Part shown: positions 52,327-61,166 of the stretch, piece by piece
Layout of the letters: each line of letters opens with the position of its first letter
Position numbering within the stretch: position 1 is the stretch's first letter
DNA from: Paraburkholderia bryophila
GTDB taxonomy: Bacteria > Pseudomonadota > Gammaproteobacteria > Burkholderiales > Burkholderiaceae
Length of the DNA stretch: 64,000 bases
Reading direction: 5' to 3'
NCBI RefSeq assembly: GCF_013409255.1
Contig: NZ_JACCAS010000002.1
Span: 1,488,001-1,552,000, forward strand
The notes under the pieces: generated by a model
Database searches by the model: none
What the model saw: the letters and a program-made list of their open reading frames with translations, nothing else
What the model was told of the DNA's origin: nothing
Position numbers and translations under genes: made by a program

Positions 52327-52896
52327 TTATCGCCCGTAGCGCAGCACCGTGCTCGACGCGGCGAGCACATGATCCTTCATGGCCGCGAGCAACGCGTCGC
52401 GCGTCAGCCCGGCGGGCAACGCGTCGGGCGCGAGATCGAGCGCATAGACCTGCGCGATGTAGTGATGCGGCACCTCGCCGACGGGCGGACACGGACCGTA
52501 GTATCCCGGGCCGCCCGTGCGATTCGTTCCGGAGACGCTGCCGGGCGGCGAACTGCCGCCGGCACCGAGCGATGTCGTCGAAGCAGCGACGCCATACACG
52601 ATCCAATGCACGATGCCCAAACCCTTCGCGCCGTCCGGATCGAAAAGGGTCACCGCGTAGCTCTTCGTGCCCGTGGGCACGTTGCGCCATTGCAGCGCCG
52701 GCGACACGTTGCCGCCGCCGCAATTGTTCGCGCTCGCGGCATGGCTCGAATCCAGCGTGCCGCCATCGGCCAGACCTGGCGAAGAAACCGCGAACGCTTC
52801 GGCCGCGCGACCATGCGTCGCTGCAAGCGCTAATGCCGCGCACACGCCCACGGAAAGCAGGCGTCGGGCGAGGTCGAAGTGGCCGTTCCGGATCAT
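52327..52896 (-). CDS. YbhB/YbcL-type Raf kinase inhibitor-like (PEBP) protein, exported
   Basis: 189 residues with an N-terminal signal (LARRLLSVGVCAALALAATHGRA). Phosphatidylethanolamine-binding-protein fold: NNCGGGNVSPALQWRNVPTGTKSYAVTLFDPDG, GIVHWIVYGV, and GYYGPCPPVGEVPHHYIAQVYALD. These periplasmic proteins have no clear enzymatic role. Starts at ATG 52896, GGGGA upstream. Confidence 0.87.
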   Translation of the reverse strand: MIRNGHFDLARRLLSVGVCAALALAATHGRAAEAFAVSSPGLADGGTLDSSHAASANNCGGGNVSPALQWRNVPTGTKSYAVTLFDPDGAKGLGIVHWIVYGVAASTTSLGAGGSSPPGSVSGTNRTGGPGYYGPCPPVGEVPHHYIAQVYALDLAPDALPAGLTRDALLAAMKDHVLAASSTVLRYGR

Positions 52897-52934
52897 CGTG
52901 AATTCCCCTTTTTTACGCGTTCACGGCTTCAAGG

Positions 52935-53753
52935 TCATTTGAATCGTCCCGTCCGCGCCGTCGCTTCCGGCAACTGCCGCGTCTCGCGGAACGACTTCGG
53001 GTGCCACAAACGCGCGCCGCCTTCGATACCCGCATCGTTCGAAACGGTCGCCACGTTAGCCGGCAGATCGAACGTGAGGCGTGCCGCGTTGCCCCCGCCG
53101 ATCCACAGCTTGTCGTAATTCACGAGTGCGCTGAGAATCCCGATCACTTTCTTAACGCGCCGGTTCCACGTTTTATTCCCGACTTTGTCGCGCGCGGCGT
53201 CGCCGATGTATTCGTCGTACGCGACGCCTTTCTTGCTGACCGGGTGATGAGCCAGTTCGAGATGCGGCATCAGCTCGCCGTCGCGGAACATGGCCGTGCC
53301 CGCGCCCGTGCCGAGCGTCAGCACGAACTCGAGACCATGCCCTTCGATCGCGGCGAAGCCCTGCATCTCGGCGTCGTTGATCATGCGCACCGGCAAACCG
53401 CCCAAACGCTGCGCCAACGAATCCGCCAACGGAATGTCATGCCAACCCTCCACGCCGAAATGCGGCGCGGTCAGAATGCGGTTGTTACGCACCACGCCGG
53501 GAAAGCCGATCGACATCAGCGTAGGCGGTTCCTGTTCGATCAGCGGACCGGCCAGCTTCGCCAGCGCATCCACCAGTTGATCCGGCGTACACGGATGCGG
53601 CGTCGCGACCCGTACGCGTTCGGTTTTCATCTGACCGTCGGCGTCGATAATCGCGGCCTTCAGACCGGTGCCGCCGACGTCGATCGCCAGAATCCGCTCA
53701 GTGCTGCTCTTCACTTTCGTCTTACGCGTTGCCACGGTTTTGCGTGTTGCCAC
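52935..53753 (-). CDS. ppgK: Polyphosphate glucokinase (ROK family)
   Basis: 272 residues from GTG 53753. ROK phosphate-binding motif LAIDVGGTGLKAAIIDADG (about 22-40) and LTLGTGAGTAMFRDGELMPHLELAHHP with the sugar-binding residues; a GGGNAARLTFDLP segment is characteristic of PPGK. Phosphorylates glucose with polyphosphate (and perhaps ATP) to glucose 6-phosphate. The N-terminus has an imperfect 18-bp tandem duplication (VATRKT twice). Follows zwf by 35 bases, so co-transcribed with it: its product is the zwf substrate. Confidence 0.9.
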   Translation of the reverse strand: MATRKTVATRKTKVKSSTERILAIDVGGTGLKAAIIDADGQMKTERVRVATPHPCTPDQLVDALAKLAGPLIEQEPPTLMSIGFPGVVRNNRILTAPHFGVEGWHDIPLADSLAQRLGGLPVRMINDAEMQGFAAIEGHGLEFVLTLGTGAGTAMFRDGELMPHLELAHHPVSKKGVAYDEYIGDAARDKVGNKTWNRRVKKVIGILSALVNYDKLWIGGGNAARLTFDLPANVATVSNDAGIEGGARLWHPKSFRETRQLPEATARTGRFK

Positions 53754-53788
53754 GGTGTCCCCCGATTATGTTGATACGCGTGATGGAA

Positions 53789-55411
53789 TCACTTCTTTTC
53801 GACTGGAGCCTGTTTCAATGGCCGCCAGGCGTGGCAGTCGCGCGCGAGCAGCGCGTCTGCTTCCGCCGGCCCTTCGCTACCGGACGCATAGCCATGCACG
53901 GGCATCGCGCCGCCGTCTTTCGGATGCAGCACGTCGTCTACCGCCGCCCAACTGGTTTCGATGCTGTCGGCGCGCTGGAATAGCGTCTCGTCGCCGAGCA
54001 TGCAGTCATAGAGCAAGGTCTCGTAGCCGACGTTCGCGCGTTCCGCGAAGAAGTCCGCATAGTCGAACGACGACTGCACCGCGCCGACCTGCATGATCGG
54101 TCCCGGCGTCTTGACGTTGAAGTCGAAGCTCGTGCCGTGCGCCGGATCGATACGCAAGGTCAGTACGTTCGGTGTGAGCGCGTCGACAGGTGTGTCGCGG
54201 AACAGGCGGAACGGCACCGGCTTCAGTTGCACCGAGATTTCCGTGCGCCGCGCGGCCAGCCGCTTGCCGGTGCGCAGATAGAACGGCACGCCGGCCCAAC
54301 GCCAGTTCTCGACGAACACCCGCGCGGCGGCGTACGTTTCCGTCGTGCTGTCGGGCGCCACGTCGGGTTCCTCGCGATAGCCAACCCCCGGAGGGCCTTT
54401 TTCGTATTGACCGAACACGACGTCGTCGACGGTCAGCGGCTGGATCGCATGCATGATGTCGGCCTTCTTGTCGCGCACGGCTTCGGCGTCGAACGAATTG
54501 GGCGGTTCCATCGCGACCATGCCGAGCAACTGGAACAGATGGTTCGGCAGCATGTCGCGGAACGCGCCGGTCTGTTCGTAGAACTTGCCGCGCCCTTCCA
54601 CGCCGATCGTTTCCGCCGCGGTGATCTGCACACTGTCGATGTATTCGCGCCGCCAGATCGGTTCGAACAGCGCATTCGCGAAACGCACCGCGAGAATGCT
54701 CTGCACGGTGTCTTTGCCAAGAAAGTGATCGATGCGGTACACCTGCGATTCGTCCGCGTACGAGAGGATGTGCGCGTTCAGATCGCGCGCCGACGCGAGA
54801 TCGGTGCCGAACGGTTTTTCCACGACGATGCGGCGGAAGCATCCGCCTTCGCCCTCGCCTTCTTTCAGCAGACCCGCTTTGCCGAGACGCTCGACAATCG
54901 GCTTGAAGAAACGCGAGGTGACGGCGAGATAGAAAATCACGTTGCCGCCCTGCGCCTGATCGAGCTTCTGCTTCAGCTTGGTGAAGACGTCGTCGGTTTC
55001 GAATTCGCCGGCCATGTATTCGAGGCGTTGCCCGACCCAGTCCCACGCTTTGTCGTCGAGCTTGCCGGCGTGGAAGGTGCTGGCTTTGTCGGCGGCGAAC
55101 TGTTCGAGCGACGTGTGCAGATCGTCGCGCCATGCGCTCGTCTCGCGCTCGCCGTGATTCACGCCGACGATTTTCATGCCGTCGTCGAGCAGGCCATCCA
55201 CGGCGAGGTTGTAGAGCGCCGGCATCAGCAGCCGTTTGGTCAGGTCGCCGCCAGCGCCGAAGATCACCAGCGTGCACGGCGGTGCGGGCCGCTTGCCGGC
55301 CGGCGACGCGGGTACGGACGGCGCGTCGTGCGGACTCACGCTGACTTTGCAGCTCGGTTCCGCAGCGGTGGCGGGGCGATTGGAAGCGGGAGTATTCGGT
55401 GTAGTCGACAT
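53789..55411 (-). CDS. zwf: Glucose-6-phosphate 1-dehydrogenase
   Basis: 540 residues from ATG 55411 (GTG 55420 is also possible). NADP-binding GAGGDLTKRLLMPALYNLA, the active-site segment RIDHFLGKDTVQSILAVRFANALFEPIW (about 227-254), and downstream FYLAVTSRFF all fit the family. Oxidises glucose 6-phosphate to 6-phosphogluconolactone, making NADPH for the pentose phosphate or Entner-Doudoroff route. Followed by ppgK in the same unit; the debranching enzyme and glucosidase lie upstream. Confidence 0.93.
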   Translation of the reverse strand: MSTTPNTPASNRPATAAEPSCKVSVSPHDAPSVPASPAGKRPAPPCTLVIFGAGGDLTKRLLMPALYNLAVDGLLDDGMKIVGVNHGERETSAWRDDLHTSLEQFAADKASTFHAGKLDDKAWDWVGQRLEYMAGEFETDDVFTKLKQKLDQAQGGNVIFYLAVTSRFFKPIVERLGKAGLLKEGEGEGGCFRRIVVEKPFGTDLASARDLNAHILSYADESQVYRIDHFLGKDTVQSILAVRFANALFEPIWRREYIDSVQITAAETIGVEGRGKFYEQTGAFRDMLPNHLFQLLGMVAMEPPNSFDAEAVRDKKADIMHAIQPLTVDDVVFGQYEKGPPGVGYREEPDVAPDSTTETYAAARVFVENWRWAGVPFYLRTGKRLAARRTEISVQLKPVPFRLFRDTPVDALTPNVLTLRIDPAHGTSFDFNVKTPGPIMQVGAVQSSFDYADFFAERANVGYETLLYDCMLGDETLFQRADSIETSWAAVDDVLHPKDGGAMPVHGYASGSEGPAEADALLARDCHAWRPLKQAPVEKK

Positions 55412-55572
55412 GGGATTCACTCAGGAAGCCAATGGAACGGACGTGGCGGTACATGAAAGACCACGCTTGAAGCCACACAGTTCAAAAACGACTCCACAAC
55501 CGGGCCGGCGCGCTGGCGTGTAGGGTTTATGTAACCTGCACGCCGGGCGTCGCGGCCCGTGGCTTGCTAGTG

Positions 55573-55659
55573 CTCGGTTTGCTATGGCTCGGTTTGCTAT
55601 GGCTCGGTTTGCTATGGCTCGGTTTGCTATGGCTCGGTTTGCTATGGCTCGGTTTGCTA
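55573..55659. repeat. 15-bp tandem repeat
   Basis: Unit CTCGGTTTGCTATGG repeated five times in tandem from 55573, plus a partial sixth copy from 55648 and a degraded copy on the left (55561-55572). On the minus strand the array lies after the stop codon of the glucosidase gene, which falls in the last unit. The repeat is pure; copy number may vary. Confidence 0.92.
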
Positions 55660-58482
55660 CTTGCTCACTGCGGTAACGAGTGCGGGTGCGGGCTCAGGTG
55701 TTGCAGCAGGCGCAGCCTCCGTAGGGCACGCCGGTGTCGCGACCTGTGCGTTGGGCGCGGTCGGAATCGGCGCCTGGTCGCCCTCGCCGGTCAACGGCAC
55801 GTTGCCCGATGCGCCCATGGCGCGCGGCTGCAGCAGCAACGCAACCAGTCCGCTCCAGCCGGTCTGATGCGAAGCGCCCACGCCGCGCCCGTTGTCGCCA
55901 TGAAAGTACTCATGGAATAACACCAGATCGCGCGAATGCGGGTCGGCCTGCAACAACGGATACGCGCCCATCACCGGACGTTCGCCATCTTTGTTCTTGA
56001 GGAACAGTGTCGTGCAGCGTCGCGCGAGTTCATCGGCGATTTCGCTCAGCGAGAACTTCTGCCCCGACCCGGTCGGATACTCGACACGAAAATCGTCACC
56101 GTAATAGCGATGGAATTCGTACAGCGATTCGATCAGCAGATAGTTCATCGGCATCCAAACCGGACCCCGCCAGTTCGAATTGCCACCGAACACGCGCGAG
56201 TCCGATTCGGCCGGCAGGTATTTGACGGTAAAGCTGTCGCCGTTGTGATTGAACACGAACGGCTGGTCGCGATGAACCCGCGACAGCGCCCGCACCCCGT
56301 GATCGGACAGGAATTCGCTTTCGTCGAGCGCACGGCGCAGCAGCGCTTTCATGCGATGCCCGCGCAACAGCGAGAGCAGCAACGCATTGCTCTTGCCGGG
56401 TTCGTTCCAGCGCGAGACGAGCCGCGCCAGATCGGGGCGATGTTCGAGGAACCAGGTCAGCCGTTCGCGCAGCCCCGGCAACCCGCCATGCAGACGTTGC
56501 TCGAGCACGTGCACGGCGAACAGCGGAATCAGCCCGACGATGGACCTCAGCCGCAACGGCACGTTGCTGCCGTCGGGCAGGCGCAGCTTGTCGTAGAAGA
56601 ACTCGTCTTCCGAGTCCCAGAGGCCGGTGTCGCAGCCGTCGTCGCAACTCACGGCTTCGGCGATATACAGGAAGTGCTCGAAGAACTTCACGCCAATGTC
56701 GACGAACACATGGTTCGCATAGGCGAGTTCCAGCGCGATACGCATCAGGTCGAGCGCGTACGCGGCCATCCATGCGGTGCCGTCGGCCTGATCGATATGG
56801 CCGCCGGTGGGCAGCGGCGAAGAGCGATCGAAAATGCCGACGTTGTCGAGGCCGAGAAAGCCGCCCTGGAAAATGTTGTGACCGTCGGCGTCTTTACGGT
56901 TCACCCACCACGAGAAGTTCAGCAGCAGCTTGTGGAACACGAGTTCCAGAAAGTCGCGATCCGCCTTGCCGGTGAGCGCCCGGTCGATTTCATAAACGCG
57001 CCACGCGGCCCACGCATGGACCGGCGGATTGGCGTCGCCCAATGCCCATTCGTAGGCGGGTATTTGACCGTTCGGATGCTGATAGCGGTCCTTCACCAGC
57101 AGCAGCAATTGACGTTTGGCAAACGCGGGATCGATCAGCGCAAAGGCGGCGGCGTGGAACGCCAGGTCCCATGATGCGTACCACGGGTACTCCCACTTGT
57201 CGGGCATCGACACGATGTCCGCATTGCACAGATGCCGCCAGTCGGTGTTGCGGCCTTTTTTGCGGCTCGCGGGCGGTGCGGGTTGTAGCGGATCGCCGTC
57301 GAGCCAGCGCTGCACGTCGTACTGGTAATACTGCTTCGACCACAGCATGCCTGCGAGCGCTTGACGTTGCACGAGACGCGCGTCGGGGTCGGCGATTTCG
57401 TGTTGCAGCGCGCCATAGAATTCGTCGGCCTCGGCGATGCGGTGTGCGAATACCGCGTCGGCATCGAGCAGCACGTCGTCGGGACTGGATTGCGGACGCC
57501 AGCGCATGTACACCACCGCGCGCCCGTGCGGGCCAAGTTCGATCGATGCATGCGCACCGGCTTTGGTGCCTTTGTCGCGACGCACCGCGTGTTCGTCGCC
57601 ATGGACCAGGTAGTCGTTGAAGCCGTCTTTGAACGGACCCGGGGTGTCCATATTGAACAGGCGCTTGACGTTGGTGTCGTTCTCGCAGAACAGCCAGTCG
57701 ACCTGCGGAGCGTCTTTCGACCAGGCCGTCACCACGATCGGATCATGGCCATGCTGATGGCCGACCAATTGCGCGTTGCCGTTGTGATCCGTGCCGGCGG
57801 TCAGCGACGGTTTGTCTTTGTTCTCTTTCCACGACCACGAATTGCGCGCCCAGATCTGCGGCAGCACATCCAGCGAAGCGGCCTGGTCCGCGCGATTATT
57901 GATCGTCACTCGCATCAGGATGTCGTCGGGCGCGTGCTTCGCGTATTCGACCTGCACGTCGAAATAGCAGCAATCGTCGAACACGCCGGTGTCGAGAATT
58001 TCATACTCCGGCATATCCGCGCCGCGGCGGCCGTTTTCCTGCACCAGGTCGTCGTACGGAAAAGCCGCGATCGGGTACTTGTAGAGCATCCGCATATACG
58101 AATGCGTGGGCGTGCCGTCGACGTAGAAGTACAACTCCTTCACGTCCTCGCCATGGTTGCCCTGCGCGTTGGTGAGGCCGAACAGGCGCTCTTTCAGGAT
58201 CGGATCCTTGCGGTTCCACAGTGCGAGCGACACACACCAGCTCAGTTTGTCGTCGCCGAAACCGGCAATGCCGTCTTCGCCCCAACGGTATGCGCGGCTG
58301 CGGGCGTGGTCGTGCGGAAAGGAGTCCCACGCGGTGCCGTCCGGGCTGTAATCCTCCCGCACCGTGCCCCACTGACGCTCGCTGAGATACGGCCCCCAGC
58401 GCTGCCAGTGGGCACAATCGGCCGAATGCAGGCGTGAACCTTCAAGAGTGGCGAGCAGATTCGCAGCGCGCAGCGGTGGCAT
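55657..58482 (-). CDS. GH63-like (MGH1-type) glucosidase
   Basis: 941 residues, soluble, no signal peptide. An N-terminal domain with WGPYLSERQWGTVREDYSPDGTAWDSFPHDHARSRAYRWGEDG (broken here into recognisable parts) and an (alpha/alpha)6 barrel with GFLGLDNVGIFDRSSPLP and WRGPVWMPMNYLLIE, as in mannosylglycerate hydrolase/GH63-like glucosidases. Acts on alpha-linked glucose or mannose in short glycans. The C-terminus is Ala/Pro-rich and ends inside the 15-bp array. Follows the debranching gene by 51 bases on the same strand. Confidence 0.8.
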   Translation of the reverse strand: MPPLRAANLLATLEGSRLHSADCAHWQRWGPYLSERQWGTVREDYSPDGTAWDSFPHDHARSRAYRWGEDGIAGFGDDKLSWCVSLALWNRKDPILKERLFGLTNAQGNHGEDVKELYFYVDGTPTHSYMRMLYKYPIAAFPYDDLVQENGRRGADMPEYEILDTGVFDDCCYFDVQVEYAKHAPDDILMRVTINNRADQAASLDVLPQIWARNSWSWKENKDKPSLTAGTDHNGNAQLVGHQHGHDPIVVTAWSKDAPQVDWLFCENDTNVKRLFNMDTPGPFKDGFNDYLVHGDEHAVRRDKGTKAGAHASIELGPHGRAVVYMRWRPQSSPDDVLLDADAVFAHRIAEADEFYGALQHEIADPDARLVQRQALAGMLWSKQYYQYDVQRWLDGDPLQPAPPASRKKGRNTDWRHLCNADIVSMPDKWEYPWYASWDLAFHAAAFALIDPAFAKRQLLLLVKDRYQHPNGQIPAYEWALGDANPPVHAWAAWRVYEIDRALTGKADRDFLELVFHKLLLNFSWWVNRKDADGHNIFQGGFLGLDNVGIFDRSSPLPTGGHIDQADGTAWMAAYALDLMRIALELAYANHVFVDIGVKFFEHFLYIAEAVSCDDGCDTGLWDSEDEFFYDKLRLPDGSNVPLRLRSIVGLIPLFAVHVLEQRLHGGLPGLRERLTWFLEHRPDLARLVSRWNEPGKSNALLLSLLRGHRMKALLRRALDESEFLSDHGVRALSRVHRDQPFVFNHNGDSFTVKYLPAESDSRVFGGNSNWRGPVWMPMNYLLIESLYEFHRYYGDDFRVEYPTGSGQKFSLSEIADELARRCTTLFLKNKDGERPVMGAYPLLQADPHSRDLVLFHEYFHGDNGRGVGASHQTGWSGLVALLLQPRAMGASGNVPLTGEGDQAPIPTAPNAQVATPACPTEAAPAATPEPAPALVTAVSK

Positions 58483-58533
58483 GACTCCGTCCTTGCATCA
58501 GGCTTGGCAGCGGGACACACATCGTAGCGCGGT

Positions 58534-60555
58534 TTACGCGCCAACGGGCTCCAGCCGGGCAAGTAGCGTGTCAATGCGCTGCAACTCGCCGAGCGACCAG
58601 GCCTGAAACGGGGTGCCGGCCGGTGCGTGGGGTGCATCGCCGTCGGCGATTTCCGATAGATGGTCGAGCCCCGCGTGATCGAGATGCGCGACCAGTGGGT
58701 CGAGAAAGCGCGTTCTGGCTTCGCTGCGGGCTTCTGTTGCAGTGCCGTGAACCCGCAACCACGCTTCGACGAATGGACCGAGCAGCCATGGCCAGACCGT
58801 GCCTTGATGGTAGGCGCCGTCGCGTGCGAGCGGCGGGCCGCCATAGTGTCCGCAATAGGCGGGATCGGACGGCGCAAGCGTTCGCAAGCCCAGCGGCGTG
58901 AGCAGGTGCGCCTCGACCTGATCGAGCACTGCGCGGGCCGCGGCGCCTTCCAGTAACGGAAACGGCAGTCCGCCTACCGCAAAAATCTGGTTTGGCCGGA
59001 TCGCGCGATCGACCGTGCCTTTGACGTGGTCGACGTCGATGTTGTCGAACAGCGCTAGTGTCGACGGATCGATGAAGCGTTCGTGAAACGCTTGCAACGC
59101 CCGGTCGGCGGACGCCTGCCATTGCGGATTCCAGATTGCTGCAATGCGCAACGCGTTGATCCACAGCGCTTGTACTTCGACTGGTTTGCCGATGCGCGGC
59201 GTCACTACCCAGTCGCCAACCTTTGCATCCATCCACGTGAGCTGTACGCCGGGTACGCCGGCGTTCAGCAGGCCGTCGTCCGCCGAGGCCTGAATGCCGA
59301 AGCGTGTGCCTTTTGTGTAGCCCGCGAGGATGGCTTCGACAGCCTGTTGCAGGCGCTGCGTGGTGGCGGTGCTTGCGTGATGCGTGGCCAGATAGTCGTG
59401 GACGGCGACGATGAACCACAGCGAGGCGTCGACGGAGTTGTATTCCGGCGTGTCGCCGTAGTCAGGGAAGCGATTGGGCAACATGCCTTCGGACAATGTG
59501 CCGGACCATTCGAGCAGGATCGCTTCGGCTTCGCCGAGACGGCCCGACGCGATCAGCAAGCCGCGCATGGCGATGAACGTGTCGCGGCCCCAGTCGGTGA
59601 ACCATGGAAAGCCCGCGAGGATCGTGCGGCCTTCGTTGCGTGCGACGACGTAGGCGTCGGCGGAACGCTGCAGGCGCGTGCCGAGAGCGGCGCGGCGCTG
59701 TTGTTCGATGCTTGCGAGTTCGGTTACGCGTTCGGTTGCGTGGGTGGCTGTGAGCTGTGCGGGCTGTGCGGGCTGCTGCTGCGACGGCGTGCTCGCGTTA
59801 GCAGCGCTTTCGACGCTTGCGGTGAGAATCATCACCGCTTCACCCTTCGCGAGATCGAAGCTGAACACGCCTGGCGTCGCGAGATCTTCGCTGAAATCCA
59901 AACCCCGTTCCTGCTCGCGAACGTAGCAGAAGTTGCGATACCAATCGGGCGCGTGCGTGTACGCGCCGTTCGTCGCGGCATGGATGACCGGCACGTCGCC
60001 ATAGGGCTGCCAACTGACGCAAGACTGATCGTCGCTGGTTTGCGCGTTGAAGTTGAATGCCGGGTTCTCGTGATGCAACGCGTGATAGTCGCGCCCGGAA
60101 AGCAGCGGCCTGACTTTGAGCGTCAGTGCGTTAACTTCTTCAGAAGCCGTTCTTATGTCCTCCAGCCGCCAACGCAACACCGTTTCGCGCGTCGCCTTGC
60201 TAACGAACACTTCCGCTATCAGCACCCTCTGCGCGTCGAGCTCGAAGCGCCACGTCGGCCACGGCGATGTATCGAACTCGAGAACACGCGTTGTGAGGTC
60301 CGGATAGATCACATCGGGCACATAGCGCTGCATGCTCAGCGGAAACCGCTGTCCATTCGCCTCGACCCACGCTTCCACACCATTGACGAGCACCATCCTC
60401 CCGCCCGGCGCGCGCGTCGCCGTCAGCAGCAGCGCGTGATAACGGCGCGTGCGCAACGTACCCACGGTGCCCGAGGCAAAGCCGCCGAAGCCATCCGCCT
60501 CCAGCCATTCGTCTTCGAAACGCGTGATGTCGAAGGGTCGTTCGATGCGTGTCAT
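58534..60555 (-). CDS. Amylo-alpha-1,6-glucosidase (glycogen debranching enzyme type)
   Basis: 673 residues. N-terminal GDE domain with FEDEWLEADGFGGFASGTVGTLRTRRYHALL, then GDE C-terminal (alpha/alpha)6 barrel with GFPWFTDWGRDTFIAMRGLLIASG carrying the catalytic Asp. It removes alpha-1,6 branches from glycogen or limit dextrin, cytoplasmic. Starts at ATG 60555. First gene of the minus-strand sugar block: debranching, glucosidase, zwf, ppgK. Confidence 0.9.
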   Translation of the reverse strand: MTRIERPFDITRFEDEWLEADGFGGFASGTVGTLRTRRYHALLLTATRAPGGRMVLVNGVEAWVEANGQRFPLSMQRYVPDVIYPDLTTRVLEFDTSPWPTWRFELDAQRVLIAEVFVSKATRETVLRWRLEDIRTASEEVNALTLKVRPLLSGRDYHALHHENPAFNFNAQTSDDQSCVSWQPYGDVPVIHAATNGAYTHAPDWYRNFCYVREQERGLDFSEDLATPGVFSFDLAKGEAVMILTASVESAANASTPSQQQPAQPAQLTATHATERVTELASIEQQRRAALGTRLQRSADAYVVARNEGRTILAGFPWFTDWGRDTFIAMRGLLIASGRLGEAEAILLEWSGTLSEGMLPNRFPDYGDTPEYNSVDASLWFIVAVHDYLATHHASTATTQRLQQAVEAILAGYTKGTRFGIQASADDGLLNAGVPGVQLTWMDAKVGDWVVTPRIGKPVEVQALWINALRIAAIWNPQWQASADRALQAFHERFIDPSTLALFDNIDVDHVKGTVDRAIRPNQIFAVGGLPFPLLEGAAARAVLDQVEAHLLTPLGLRTLAPSDPAYCGHYGGPPLARDGAYHQGTVWPWLLGPFVEAWLRVHGTATEARSEARTRFLDPLVAHLDHAGLDHLSEIADGDAPHAPAGTPFQAWSLGELQRIDTLLARLEPVGA

Positions 60556-60765
60556 GAAGTTATCGGTTACGCACAGCCGTCAATCGTTGGGGATGCCTCG
60601 ACTGCCGGCATGTGGCGCTTCGGTGACCATTGTCCTTCTTATCACTTTCCATTTCCTTTCTAAAATCCAACGTAACTACGCAAGATTTACCACTCGCAAA
60701 CGTTTCACAATTATTTCTTGAAAGGATTGGAGACTGCATCCGCTTTCACGAAACTGGATGCCGAC

Positions 60766-61107
60766 ATGAGAAGAGACAAAAGCTTTGCGAGCGTCGTTGT
60801 GAGTTCAATTGCACTACTCGCATTGACCGGTTGCGGTGCGGACGATTCCGCGTCGAACGCCGCGCCTTCAGCGTCTTCCAAGGGTATGACCGCCGCCAAC
60901 GGCGACACTGCCCAGCGCGCCGCCGCCTTGCCCGCGACGCCAATCCTCAACACATCCTCAACGCTCGCCGCGAGTGCGAGTGCGAGCGCGGCCGCCGCGG
61001 CGTCCGATCCGATCGCGCGAAACATGCAAGCCAGTCTCGCCGCCGACAGCCAGCAGATCGCGCCGGTGATGCATTACGCACCCGGCGACAGCGCCACCAG
61101 CAACTAA
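60766..61107 (+). CDS. Small Ala/Ser-rich lipoprotein
   Basis: 113 residues. Type II signal MRRDKSFASVVVSSIALLALTGC, with lipobox L-T-G-C (Cys about 23), then a disordered Ser/Ala/Thr-rich chain. Exported and lipid-anchored. ATG 60766 gives the standard signal; upstream TTG 60718 is unlikely. Directly before the phospholipase C gene on the same strand (59 bases), so perhaps a partner. Confidence 0.75.
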   Translation: MRRDKSFASVVVSSIALLALTGCGADDSASNAAPSASSKGMTAANGDTAQRAAALPATPILNTSSTLAASASASAAAAASDPIARNMQASLAADSQQIAPVMHYAPGDSATSN

Positions 61108-61166
61108 CCCGATTCAACCGGCGCGCCAGACGCGCTATTCTTCCTCCCCGCAGAAGGTGATATTCG

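Noticed and set aside
55564..55920. Plus-strand open frame over the 15-bp repeats, giving a Leu/Trp/Gly-repeat hydrophobic product
   Set aside because: The hydrophobic repeat is a by-product of the tandem array; no Shine-Dalgarno, and it runs into the glucosidase gene antisense.
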